Source of the DNA: Bacteroidales bacterium
GTDB lineage: Bacteria > Bacteroidota > Bacteroidia > Bacteroidales > F082
DNA: 64,000 nucleotides
Direction of reading: 5' to 3'
NCBI GenBank assembly: GCA_028277395.1
Contig: JANQGJ010000098.1
Span: forward strand, 62,001-126,000
Made by a program: the position numbers and the translations under genes. Shown piece after piece: positions 1 through 9,069 of the stretch. Each line of letters opens with the position of its first letter. The first letter of the stretch is position 1. The notes beneath the pieces are model-generated. The model was not told the DNA's origin, searched no databases, and saw nothing but the letters and a program-made list of their open reading frames with translations.

Positions 1-339
1 AGTTCTTTTCAGCTCCCCTTCATAATTACCAACATTATAGATCTCTCCTTTTGTGCTGTTATATCCAACTGAGGCTCCCCAAAAAAACCATTCGCTTTTT
101 GAGACTTTACGATAAGTAAGTGTTATAATTCCTGAACCACTAAAATTATCCCTAACATAACGTTTATCCGGGTATTCATCATCAAGCATTGAAGATCCAA
201 TGTCTTGAAACATGTCGGTTGACGGTAATCCATAACTTATTAATATATCATGGTGAAGATAACTACGATCAAAACTTTGTCCGTTCACAAAAGAAAAAGA
301 AATGATTGCGAATGTCAATAAAACTATCCTTGGCATCAT
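1..339 (-). CDS. Secreted or outer-membrane protein, N-terminal part only
   Basis: This reading frame runs leftward off the window, so only about the first 113 residues are visible. It opens with two Met codons, a hydrophobic signal peptide (IVLLTFAISFSFVNG) and a probable cleavage before QSFDRSYL. The mature part alternates aromatic and polar residues (ITLTYRKVSKSEWFFWGASV), a pattern common in Bacteroidota outer-membrane beta-barrels. No family motif can be assigned from this fragment. A complete TTTG-N19-TACTTTTG promoter ends 12 nt upstream, so this is the first gene of its transcript. The barrel call is inference; export is well supported. Confidence 0.6.
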   Translation of the reverse strand, partial: MMPRIVLLTFAIISFSFVNGQSFDRSYLHHDILISYGLPSTDMFQDIGSSMLDDEYPDKRYVRDNFSGSGIITLTYRKVSKSEWFFWGASVGYNSTKGEIYNVGNYEGELKRT

Positions 340-351
340 AAAAAATTTGTT

Positions 352-382
352 CAAAAGTAGTACAATACATGTAATAGTCAAA
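352..382 (-). promoter_or_regulatory. Bacteroidota-type promoter for the partial gene
   Basis: On the minus strand TTTG (379-382) is followed, after exactly 19 nt, by TACTTTTG (352-359). This matches the Bacteroidota housekeeping consensus TTTG at -33 and TAnnTTTG at -7. The start codon lies 12 nt downstream of the -7 box. It is the cleanest promoter match in the window. Confidence 0.75.
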
Positions 383-504
383 TGTGCATTATTATTTTCA
401 TACTAAGAATAACAATCTTTCAGTACTTAATAATTATGAGATTCAACATTACACATCATTCAATGTAAACAATTGACAAATTCAATATGCAGTTAGTTGG
501 TTCA

Positions 505-2181
505 CTACCAGATAATAAGTTTTTCGCTACACGTACTTTCACCTGAATTCACATGAATAAAATATAACCCGGGAGATAGAAAATAATCTAGATTCAAAAG
601 TATTACATCATTTTTCTTCAAATTAAATTGATTGATAAGTTCACCATTCAAATTAAAGATTCGAATTTCGGCATCTTCTGAAACTGTGATATTAAACTGA
701 CCTGATGATGGATTTGGTACAATATTAAGCTCAATATTGTTGTTTGATGAAACTGTCTCATTAATATTTACGATCATATCCTTATCGGAATGCAGATAGG
801 AATAGGTTGTATCTGTGTATTCGCCGGATACTGACATAATTACCATAATAGTGTCGGTTAGTGTATCTCCGGTAACGGGAATTGTATAGTCAAAAAATAA
901 ACTGTCGAACTGAAATGGTTCCAGTATTTGTGTGGAACCTGAGTTGGGATTCACCCAGCCACGGGTTGACGATATATCATAATCAAATGATCTGCTTCCT
1001 GTACTATTGCTTCTGATCTGAAGATAGTAACTTCCTGAATTTGTCACAGAATCAAAAATTGTTGCAGATTCAACAAAAGTCTGGATAAATGTAGTATCAG
1101 AAGGTCCAACTATCGGATCAGGATAACAGTAATAGTTTATATCATGGTCAAATATCTGGATACTATCCGTATAAATCTCAATATCACCATTTTCAACATA
1201 AATGAAATCTTCAGCAACAGCCCATCCCTCAATAGCCAGGATGGAACTGGCAGTTCCGTAGAACTCAATTTTGGAGTTTGCATAAATATCTTTTATGGAA
1301 TCGATTGAGATAAAATCGAGATAATCAAAAATAAAACGGATAGTTTCAGCTTCAATCTTAGCACTGTCTCCCACTATCCAACACGTATCAATAGCAATAT
1401 TAACAGCTCCTGATTCTGCATTTGATTTTGATTCGGTGCCTGCTTTGATCTCTCCGGTAAAATCACCTTTTTTGCTATCGATAGAAATACTTCCATTAAA
1501 CGACTTGAACTGACTCTTAGGTCCTTTTCTGCAATAATCTTTTCTAATAACAAGACTTACCAAATCAAGTCTCGATCGCATCAATCCATTATTATACATG
1601 TAATCAGTATCAACTGAACAACTTTGCCTGGAAACAACAGTTGCATTATTAGCAAAATTAGAACAATCATTAACATCAAAATAGATAGTATTAATATCAC
1701 CTCCTTCATGATTATAAAAGTTGCTCACATCATCAATATAAAATTGATTAACATCAATCAATCCGGAGTTTGCAAATGTACCTACGTTATCAAACTGTAC
1801 ATTATCTCCATTTTTTCCTCCATGAACCCCAATTATACTTCCGGTATTGGTTACATTCACTTTATTATCACCAATTCCCTTTATTTTTGTATTTCCCAGG
1901 TTTAAAGTTCCTGAATTATTTAAATCACCAGTACTAATACTATATCCAACCCCTACTTTCATTGTTCCTGAATTAGAAATACCTGACACATTAATGCTGC
2001 CAGATGCAATTACAAATGTCCCTTCCGGTATCACTGCAGCTGTCGAAGTAGTAGGAACCCCATTTGTCCAGTTGCCACTGGTATGCCAATCGCTGTTAAC
2101 AGCACCAGTAAATGTTGTTGTTTGTGAGATTATGCTCATTGAACATAAAACCATAATTAATAGTAGAGTTAACTTTTTCAT
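505..2181 (-). CDS. T9SS-secreted surface protein with glycine/asparagine-rich repeats
   Basis: A 558-residue exported protein. It starts with a clear signal peptide (KKLTLLLIMVLCSMSIIS). The first third holds repeated short NSGT / NTGS / NSGL motifs spaced like beta-helix or adhesin coils. The last 75 or so residues form a type IX secretion C-terminal sorting domain: NIVPNPSSGQFNITV, then IRIFNLNGELI, then SPGLYFIHV, ending in a basic/hydrophobic tail (EKLIIW). T9SS substrates of Bacteroidota are passed across the outer membrane and often anchored to the surface. No enzymatic domain is recognisable, so an adhesin or structural role is inference. It is transcribed away from the hybrid kinase at 2395 and has no visible operon partner. 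Confidence 0.8.
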   Translation of the reverse strand: MKKLTLLLIMVLCSMSIISQTTTFTGAVNSDWHTSGNWTNGVPTTSTAAVIPEGTFVIASGSINVSGISNSGTMKVGVGYSISTGDLNNSGTLNLGNTKIKGIGDNKVNVTNTGSIIGVHGGKNGDNVQFDNVGTFANSGLIDVNQFYIDDVSNFYNHEGGDINTIYFDVNDCSNFANNATVVSRQSCSVDTDYMYNNGLMRSRLDLVSLVIRKDYCRKGPKSQFKSFNGSISIDSKKGDFTGEIKAGTESKSNAESGAVNIAIDTCWIVGDSAKIEAETIRFIFDYLDFISIDSIKDIYANSKIEFYGTASSILAIEGWAVAEDFIYVENGDIEIYTDSIQIFDHDINYYCYPDPIVGPSDTTFIQTFVESATIFDSVTNSGSYYLQIRSNSTGSRSFDYDISSTRGWVNPNSGSTQILEPFQFDSLFFDYTIPVTGDTLTDTIMVIMSVSGEYTDTTYSYLHSDKDMIVNINETVSSNNNIELNIVPNPSSGQFNITVSEDAEIRIFNLNGELINQFNLKKNDVILLNLDYFLSPGLYFIHVNSGESTCSEKLIIW

Positions 2182-2394
2182 AATAAGTTTATTTAAATTG
2201 AATAATTCATTTTTTAAACAAATATCAATTCAATTGTAACTATTAGCTTTCTCAGGAACGACAAATCGTTCATTAAATGCGACACCTTTATCAATGAAGA
2301 TCCATTCAGAAAATCAATACTTAACAAAAATCAAATCGTTTATAAAAAATCTGTATATTGTAGCTCCTTATAATACTACTTCATTAACCAGGTC

Positions 2395-5322
2395 ATGAAG
2401 CATATAATTTTCATATTGATATTTTTACTATCAATAAATGCCGTTTCCCAAAACATGAATGCCGACAGTCTGAAAAAAAGAGTATTGACTTTAGAAAATG
2501 ACAGTTTAATTGCAGAAACCTATTACAGTATCAACAGGTATTATTACAATGGAAACTCTGATTCAGCATTGAAATACGCTTTAAAAGGACTTGAAGTAAG
2601 CACTGAAGCAGGCTTGCTTAAACAAATGACCAGGGGATGTTACAAGGCAAGCTCATCTTATTTTTCACTTGGCAGCTTTTCATTATCAGATTCACTTGCA
2701 TTTTTATGCCTCAAATACGCGAAAGAACTTGGTGATGATACCTTGTTAATGAGAGCATATTACAAACTTGCACTAAACTTTAACCGACAGAAAAAAGATG
2801 GGGCTGTTAATTACTATAACAGATCAGCAGAATATGCTAAAAAAACAGGTAATAAGCGATGGCTGGCTTACATTTGGCGAGATATGGGATTGTATTACCT
2901 CGGATTGTCTGATCATGAAAAAGAGGCAGAATACTATTATAAAGCTGAAGAGATTTTCAGAGAACTTAAGGATAGTGTTTATTTGGTCCATTGTTATTGT
3001 GATATTTCCAATCTTCACAGAATACAAAAAAATTACAGGAAAGCATTATCATATGCAGAAAAAGCACAATTGATTGCCGATAAGCTTGACAACCCATATA
3101 TGACAGCACGTGCAAACTCCTCACTTTCTTCAGTTTACAGTGATCAAAATAAAACTGATGATGCAATAAAGTTTAAGCAGTCGGCACTGAAAGCTTACAC
3201 GGAATTAAATTCTGTTTATAATATGGCAACAACTTCATATGATATAGGATTGATGTATCTGAATATTAAGAATTACAATGAAGCAAAAAAGTACCTTACA
3301 GACTCATATTACTATTTCAGCAAAACCGGAATTGAAAGCTCACTCGCTTATCCATTAATGGCATTAGGCAGGCTAAATTTTGAGACAAATAATTTTGATG
3401 AAGCCAAAAAGGAACTACATGAAGCCGAAAGGTTGAGTATAAAATACAACCTGCTGACCGAAATGAAAGGAATTTACACTAAACTGGCAAAATTATACTC
3501 TTCTGAACAGGATTTTAAAAAAGCGAACAATTATCTTGAAAACTTAATTATAGTTAATGATTCTATCTTTAATAAACAAAGAAGTGAGCAGATCAACAGG
3601 TTTGAAGCCCAATTTGAGCTAAGAGAAAAGGAATCACTACTTGAGCTTCAAAAATCAGAACTGGAACTTCAGAGTCTGTCTATTGAAAGACAAAAAATAA
3701 TCACCTACACGATGATTGTTATTGCAATTCTGCTGTTTATTATTGCCGTGATGGCTTTTCTGAATATCAGAAGAAGAAAAGTTGTGAATTCCAGGCTTAA
3801 AGAACTTGATATTGCGAAAAGCAGATTTTTTGATAATATTTCCCATGAAATGCGAAACCCGCTAACCCTGATAATGTCACCATTGCAAAAAGTAACCGAA
3901 GCATCTGAAGGATCACAGTATTATCAGGATTTAAAACTAGCTTACAACAATAGCACAAAATTACTCGACAGAGTAAATGAAATACTTGATCTTTCAAAGC
4001 TGGAAGCCGGTAATATGGTGTTAAATTTATCAGAGATTTCGCTATATAAGATTTGTCACAGGATTTACTTTACATACGTTTCTTACGCACAGTACAAGAA
4101 CATAAATCTTAGTTTTAATTTCAATGTTGATAAGGGTATCCTGGTAAACATGGATACGGAAAAGTTTGAGAAAATCCTGAACAACCTGATTCTGAACGCT
4201 TTTAAATATACCGGGATAAACGGAGAAATCACACTGGAAATATGGAATGAGAAAGAATTGTTTTGTTTTTCTGTTAAGGATAATGGTTCAGGAATTGTTT
4301 CTGACGATCTTCCTCATATTTTCGACAGGTATTACCAGTCGCAACAAAAAAATATATCTTCAACAGGAGGTACAGGAATAGGACTTACCCTTGCTCTGGA
4401 GTATTCAAAACTATTTGGGGGAGATATTAATGTTGATAGTAATTATGGTAAAGGAAGTACATTTACTTTAAGAATCCCATTGGAGGTTACCGGTATTACT
4501 AATGAAGAAATAATTACCTATGATGAAACATTAGATAAACCCTCAGAAAACTTCTTGGATAATGCAGGTATCAGCACTACAAAACCAAATATTCTGATTG
4601 TTGATGATGACATAGAAATCAGCCGGTATCTTGTAGGTAATCTGTCGGAAAGATACAATTGTATTACTGCACCTGATGGTGTTGAAGCTCTTCGGTTATT
4701 AAAAATAAGTGAAATTGATCTGATAATTTCTGATGTAATGATGCCAAATATGGATGGTTTTGAGTTCAGAAAGGAAGTAAGGGCAAATGATATATGGAGG
4801 CAATATCCTTTTATGATGCTTACTGCCAGATCTCTCGAAGAAGATAAAATTACAGGCTTCAAACTCGGAATTGATGATTATATTATTAAACCTTTCAATC
4901 TTAACGAGCTACAGGCAAGAATAGAAAATTTAATTCAAAACAAAAAGGAAAGGGATAGCTGGTGGAAGGAAAATACCGGTGAAGACAATTCACTGGAAGT
5001 ATTGACATATGAAGATCAGATGTTGGTAAAAGCAGAAGCATTTGTATCTGAGAATCTTGGAAATTCTGAACTAAAACCATCACTTCTTGCTTCACACCTG
5101 GGGTATAGTCAGCGACAGCTGGAACGTTTACTTAAAAAATCAAGTGGGTTCACTCCTTCTGCATTTATCAGGGAATTAAGATTAAAAAGAGCCTATAGTA
5201 TAATTGAACAAAGGCAATTCTCAACAATCAAGGAGGTATGTTATGATGTTGGTATAAACAGCCCGGCTAACTTCTCAACTATTTTTAAAGAAAGATATGG
5301 TAAATCACCGAGTGAGGTATGA
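2395..5322 (+). CDS. TPR hybrid histidine kinase / response regulator with AraC-type output
   Basis: A one-protein two-component system of 975 residues. Order: signal peptide (1-18), tetratricopeptide-type repeats (about 30-390) that the signal peptide places in the periplasm, a coiled segment, one membrane helix (about 438-460), HisKA with phospho-acceptor H484 in ISHEMRNP, an HATPase domain with DNGSG and GGTGIGL motifs, a receiver with acidic DDD and phospho-acceptor D780 in ISDVMMP, and a C-terminal AraC helix-turn-helix (about 860-975). Bacteroidota hybrid systems usually sense with beta-propeller repeats plus a Y_Y_Y domain; here TPRs take that place. A ligand cannot be predicted. The start is the ATG opening the signal peptide. 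It probably controls nearby or dispersed genes directly as a DNA-binding protein. Confidence 0.9.
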   Translation: MKHIIFILIFLLSINAVSQNMNADSLKKRVLTLENDSLIAETYYSINRYYYNGNSDSALKYALKGLEVSTEAGLLKQMTRGCYKASSSYFSLGSFSLSDSLAFLCLKYAKELGDDTLLMRAYYKLALNFNRQKKDGAVNYYNRSAEYAKKTGNKRWLAYIWRDMGLYYLGLSDHEKEAEYYYKAEEIFRELKDSVYLVHCYCDISNLHRIQKNYRKALSYAEKAQLIADKLDNPYMTARANSSLSSVYSDQNKTDDAIKFKQSALKAYTELNSVYNMATTSYDIGLMYLNIKNYNEAKKYLTDSYYYFSKTGIESSLAYPLMALGRLNFETNNFDEAKKELHEAERLSIKYNLLTEMKGIYTKLAKLYSSEQDFKKANNYLENLIIVNDSIFNKQRSEQINRFEAQFELREKESLLELQKSELELQSLSIERQKIITYTMIVIAILLFIIAVMAFLNIRRRKVVNSRLKELDIAKSRFFDNISHEMRNPLTLIMSPLQKVTEASEGSQYYQDLKLAYNNSTKLLDRVNEILDLSKLEAGNMVLNLSEISLYKICHRIYFTYVSYAQYKNINLSFNFNVDKGILVNMDTEKFEKILNNLILNAFKYTGINGEITLEIWNEKELFCFSVKDNGSGIVSDDLPHIFDRYYQSQQKNISSTGGTGIGLTLALEYSKLFGGDINVDSNYGKGSTFTLRIPLEVTGITNEEIITYDETLDKPSENFLDNAGISTTKPNILIVDDDIEISRYLVGNLSERYNCITAPDGVEALRLLKISEIDLIISDVMMPNMDGFEFRKEVRANDIWRQYPFMMLTARSLEEDKITGFKLGIDDYIIKPFNLNELQARIENLIQNKKERDSWWKENTGEDNSLEVLTYEDQMLVKAEAFVSENLGNSELKPSLLASHLGYSQRQLERLLKKSSGFTPSAFIRELRLKRAYSIIEQRQFSTIKEVCYDVGINSPANFSTIFKERYGKSPSEV

Positions 5323-5370
5323 AAATAATAACATTTCATTACTTTTACAAACAAAATTAAACTTAGTATC

Positions 5371-5547
5371 ATGAGCACAGAAAACACAATTATTGAAACC
5401 CTGCAAAATGCTGATAAACCTTTAAAAGCAGGTGAAATAGCTGAATTATCAGGTATTGATAAAAAAGATGTCGACAAAGCAATTAAAACACTGAAATCGG
5501 AAGATAAAATATTTACTCCCAAGAGGTGTTTTTATGCTGTAAAATAG
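5371..5547 (+). CDS. Small winged-helix DNA-binding protein (58 aa)
   Basis: A 58-residue ORF that starts at ATG 5371, 48 nt after the hybrid kinase stop, and ends with TAG. It reads as one compact winged helix-turn-helix: ETLQNADKPLKAGEIAEL, then SGIDKKDVDKAIKTLKSEDK, then a short wing ending KRCFYAVK. The pattern of helix, turn and recognition helix with a basic wing resembles tiny MarR-like or DUF-type regulators common in Bacteroidota, in which the whole protein is the HTH. It may be co-transcribed with the preceding sensor. Target genes cannot be inferred from sequence. Confidence 0.7.
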   Translation: MSTENTIIETLQNADKPLKAGEIAELSGIDKKDVDKAIKTLKSEDKIFTPKRCFYAVK

Positions 5548-5673
5548 AATGAGATAATATCATTTTCAGATTTCGTTATTAAGATTTTACTTTTCAGTAC
5601 TGATCGTAAAAGTTTTACAGTCAGTATGTACTTTAAAATCACTTCACCATATAATAATTCTATAATTATATAC

Positions 5674-5706
5674 TTGGATTATTTCCAAGATAATTCACTA
5701 CATTTG
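5674..5706 (+). promoter_or_regulatory. Promoter of corA, nearly leaderless
   Basis: TTGG (5674-5677) is followed after 21 nt by TACATTTG (5699-5706), a good -7 box. The GTG start codon begins only 5 nt after the box, so the transcript should have almost no 5' untranslated region. Confidence 0.55.
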
Positions 5707-5711
5707 CGATC

Positions 5712-6620
5712 GTGAGAGAGACTATTAAAATAGGAAGGCTAAGATGGCTGCACATTAACAATCCCGATGAGGATGATTTTAATGAGTTTGATACAAAGTA
5801 TCATTTTCATCAGCTTGACATTGAGGATTGTCGCCAGACAAACCAGCGACCAAAAATAGATATCTATGACGATTACTATTTTTTGATCCTGCACTTTCCT
5901 GTATTCGACAGAAAAAATCTGTTTGTTAAACCGAGGGAACTAAAAGTTTTCTGGGGTGAGGATTTTCTGATTACTGTTGGTAAAACTCACTGGATTGTTG
6001 ACAGAATGTTTGAAGAAGCAAAAGAACAGGAGGAAAAGGGTATTGATTTTGAAATAGGAACCTCCGATGCTTTACTTTATACTATTCTTGAGAAATTAAT
6101 GACAGAATCAGTTTTTATCCTCAGAAAAATTGGACTGGAGCTTGAGTTAATTAATCGTGAATTGTTCAGCGGTAAACCCCGAAGAATTATCGAACGTTTA
6201 TCAGTAACCCGTAAAAACATTATTGCCATAAATACTATGTTCAAACCTCAGCTTAGGGTATTTAATAAATTTGAATCGGGTAAGGTTGAAGGTTTTGCTG
6301 ATAATATGGAAGATTACTGGGGTAATATTCTCGACTATTACAACAAAATGTGGGATATGACCGAGGATTATGGCGAACTTATCGAAGGTCTCTCTACCAC
6401 TTTCGACTCAATGCAGACTAACAAGACTAACGAAATAATGAAGATACTCACTCTTATTTCGTCAATTATACTTCCTCTTACATTCCTTACAGGATTATAT
6501 GGTATGAATGTGCTGTTACCCATGCAGGATGACAACCTTGCATTTTGGATAATTATAGTAATGATGTTCATAATTGGTGGTGGAATGGCAACTTATTTCA
6601 GAAGGCGTAAATGGCTATAG
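5712..6620 (+). CDS. corA: CorA-family magnesium/divalent cation transporter
   Basis: A 302-residue inner-membrane channel of the CorA family that carries Mg2+ (in some members Co2+, Ni2+ or Zn2+) into the cell. The large N-terminal part is the cytoplasmic funnel with the long helix (about 120-240). Two C-terminal membrane helices follow, with the signature YGMN at the end of the first (LPLTFLTGLYGMNV) and a basic tail RRRKW. The length is normal for the family. The start is GTG at 5712; there is no in-frame ATG nearby, and the promoter sits directly against it, so translation is probably leaderless. It converges on thrA. Confidence 0.9.
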   Translation: MRETIKIGRLRWLHINNPDEDDFNEFDTKYHFHQLDIEDCRQTNQRPKIDIYDDYYFLILHFPVFDRKNLFVKPRELKVFWGEDFLITVGKTHWIVDRMFEEAKEQEEKGIDFEIGTSDALLYTILEKLMTESVFILRKIGLELELINRELFSGKPRRIIERLSVTRKNIIAINTMFKPQLRVFNKFESGKVEGFADNMEDYWGNILDYYNKMWDMTEDYGELIEGLSTTFDSMQTNKTNEIMKILTLISSIILPLTFLTGLYGMNVLLPMQDDNLAFWIIIVMMFIIGGGMATYFRRRKWL

Positions 6621-6636
6621 CCACAGACCATAGCCA
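6612..6636. other. Inverted repeat at the corA/thrA convergent junction
   Basis: TGGCTAT (6612-6618) and ATAGCCA (6630-6636) form a 7-bp stem with an 11-nt loop across the corA stop codon. There is no T-run downstream on the plus strand, so it is at best a weak terminator. The surrounding words (GGCTATGG, CTGTGGCTAT, TAGCTGTAGTTATGG on the minus strand) resemble the 9-nt repeat at 63 kb. Confidence 0.4.
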
Positions 6637-6654
6637 AAAACACCATAACTACAG

Positions 6655-9069
6655 CTATTTTGTTTCAGCAATTCGCAATAAATCTCCAAAAACACCTCTT
6701 GCCGTAACTTTTGCACCTGCTCCTGCACCTTGTATTACAATTGGATTTGCTCCATACGAATCTGTATAAATTTCAAAAATAGAATCTGAACCACGAACCT
6801 GTCCAAGTGAACTTGACTTGGGAACTGACACAAGTTCAACCTTGAGCTGCCCTTTTTCCTGTTGGAGATCTCCATAAAGTTCACCAACATACCGTAATAC
6901 ATGACCCTCTTTTTGCCTGGCTTTTAAGGTTTCAAAATGTGAATCCATATCACCTATTTTGTTTAAAAAACAATCAACAGATCCTCTTCTCAATGGTTCA
7001 GGGATTAGATTTTCAACATCAGCATCTTCGATCTCATTGGTAAGGTCAAGTTCCCGAGCAAGAATTAATAACTTTCTGGCAACATCGTTTCCACAAAGGT
7101 CTTCACGTGGATCCGGTTCAGTGTATCCTCCATCCATAGCTTGTTTCACAATTTTTGAGAATTTCTCTTTTTTTTCGGAAAAAGTGTTGAATATAAAACT
7201 AAGTGAACCTGAAAATACGCCAACAATACGGGTTATGTTTTCACCTGAAGCGTGGAGTAATTTAATAGTATCGATCAATGGTAAACCTGCTCCCACATTT
7301 GTCTCATACAGGTATTGTTTGCCATATTTTTGAAGTGATTTTCTTAGATTACCATAAAATGAATACCCGGATGTGTTTGCCAGTTTATTTGAAGAAATAA
7401 TATCAAACCCATTTTCAATTAGTGGTATGTAGTTATCAATAAAACTATTACTGGCTGTGTTGTCGATAGCAATCAGGTTTTCCAAATGATTGTTGTTTGC
7501 ATAGTCAAGAACCTGATCAATCGGGTTAGCCATAACTCCTGAATTCTCAATATCACTTTTCCAGGTATTGGATATTCCGTTTTTGGATAGTAACAGCTTT
7601 TGTGATCCTGCAACAGCGAAAATATTCAATCGTATTTTCTTTCTTTCTTCAATCTGATCAGTATTTTTAAGAAGCTGCCAGATCAAAGACTCACCAACCC
7701 TGCCTTTTCCAAAAATAGCAATGTTAATCCTTTTCGACACCCCGAAAATCTGAGAGTGGATAACATTAACAGCTTTCTCAACATCAGCTGACTTAACAAC
7801 AATGCTGATATTGATCCCGTTTACATTGTTGTTTATCAGTAATACTTCAATATTGTTTCTGTTTAGTGAATTTATTGCCTGACCAAATCCCTGTATATTA
7901 AGTCCGATAACACTTACTATAGCAACATTTTGTACTGTCTTAATGAAGTTTTTTTCTTTATTGATGAACTCCAGGCCGAATTCATGCTTAAGTGAACTTT
8001 TAATAATATCTATGTTTTCGTTTTCAACAACTAAACTCACACCTTTTTCCGATGAACCACTTGATATCATTTCTATTCCGGTCCTCTCGGTTTTCAAAAC
8101 ACTCAACACACGGGATATTGTCAGTGAATTATCCAACAATCCCTTCCTGTCAAGACTGATTACACATACATTACGCTTTACTGATATTGATTTAACTCCC
8201 TTATTCTTAGTGTAGTTATTGATCAACGTCCCTTTAAATTCATTATTAAAAGTGTTAAGTATCCTGAGCTGTATTCGTTTTTCCTTTAATGGTCCAATTG
8301 TTTTTGCATGTAATATATTAGCTCCAAAACCTGCCATCTCTTCGGCTTCTTCAAAAGTCAGGTAATCAATACTTGCTGCATCATCAACATCATCAGGATT
8401 TGCAGTAAAAATTCCATCAACATTCGTATAACTATTAACCTCCTTTGCATCCAGGTAGTTTGCCAGTAGTGATGCTGTGCAGTTACTGCCATTTCTTCCG
8501 AGAGTAGTAGTATCACCGTTTAAATCTGAAGCGATAAACCCTGTTATCACAGTTATACTATCTGTTGTTAATCCGAAAAAATGATTCTTAACCCTGGATT
8601 CTGATAGCTCATTGACAATTTTTGCATTTCCAAGCCCACTGTCGGTCACCAGTAAATCACGGCTATCAAGATAATTACTTTTATAACCTTTTTTTATCAG
8701 AAGAGAGGTTAACATCTTTGCCGATAGTATTTCTCCCTGTGCCAGTACGAGGTCTTTTGTTTTTAAACTATAATCTCCTATGAGCCCTACACCTTCAAAT
8801 GTTTTTTCAAGAAGACTAAATTCCTCTACAAAATCAATATTATTATTTGGTAAATGCTGATATTCTTTGAATTTAATGAAATCATCATAAAAATTATCCC
8901 TAACCCTGGCCTTCTCAAGCATTATCTCAAGTTCATCTGTTGCATTACCCCTTGCCGAAACAACAATAGCAAGTTGTTCGTTTTCAATTATATGGTTTTC
9001 GATAATTGATATTACATTTTTTAAGCCTTCATTGGAGACAGATTTCCCTCCGAACTTCAATATTTTCAT
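6655..9069 (-). CDS. thrA: Bifunctional aspartokinase / homoserine dehydrogenase
   Basis: An 804-residue fusion catalysing the first and third steps from aspartate to homoserine. The N-terminal aspartokinase (1-290) begins with MKILKFGGKSV and contains TLGRNGSNCTASLL. Two ACT-type regulatory segments follow (about 310-455), then an NAD(P)-dependent homoserine dehydrogenase (about 460-804) with a nucleotide-binding start (IAIFGKGRVGESL) and the substrate segment GGYTEPDPREDL. The length is that of E. coli ThrA. It is the last gene of the metY-metX-thrA operon; its start codon lies 41 nt inside metX, suggesting translational coupling. Its product homoserine is the substrate of MetX, so the whole operon feeds homocysteine synthesis and should follow the Met-leader attenuators. 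Confidence 0.95.
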   Translation of the reverse strand: MKILKFGGKSVSNEGLKNVISIIENHIIENEQLAIVVSARGNATDELEIMLEKARVRDNFYDDFIKFKEYQHLPNNNIDFVEEFSLLEKTFEGVGLIGDYSLKTKDLVLAQGEILSAKMLTSLLIKKGYKSNYLDSRDLLVTDSGLGNAKIVNELSESRVKNHFFGLTTDSITVITGFIASDLNGDTTTLGRNGSNCTASLLANYLDAKEVNSYTNVDGIFTANPDDVDDAASIDYLTFEEAEEMAGFGANILHAKTIGPLKEKRIQLRILNTFNNEFKGTLINNYTKNKGVKSISVKRNVCVISLDRKGLLDNSLTISRVLSVLKTERTGIEMISSGSSEKGVSLVVENENIDIIKSSLKHEFGLEFINKEKNFIKTVQNVAIVSVIGLNIQGFGQAINSLNRNNIEVLLINNNVNGINISIVVKSADVEKAVNVIHSQIFGVSKRINIAIFGKGRVGESLIWQLLKNTDQIEERKKIRLNIFAVAGSQKLLLSKNGISNTWKSDIENSGVMANPIDQVLDYANNNHLENLIAIDNTASNSFIDNYIPLIENGFDIISSNKLANTSGYSFYGNLRKSLQKYGKQYLYETNVGAGLPLIDTIKLLHASGENITRIVGVFSGSLSFIFNTFSEKKEKFSKIVKQAMDGGYTEPDPREDLCGNDVARKLLILARELDLTNEIEDADVENLIPEPLRRGSVDCFLNKIGDMDSHFETLKARQKEGHVLRYVGELYGDLQQEKGQLKVELVSVPKSSSLGQVRGSDSIFEIYTDSYGANPIVIQGAGAGAKVTARGVFGDLLRIAETK

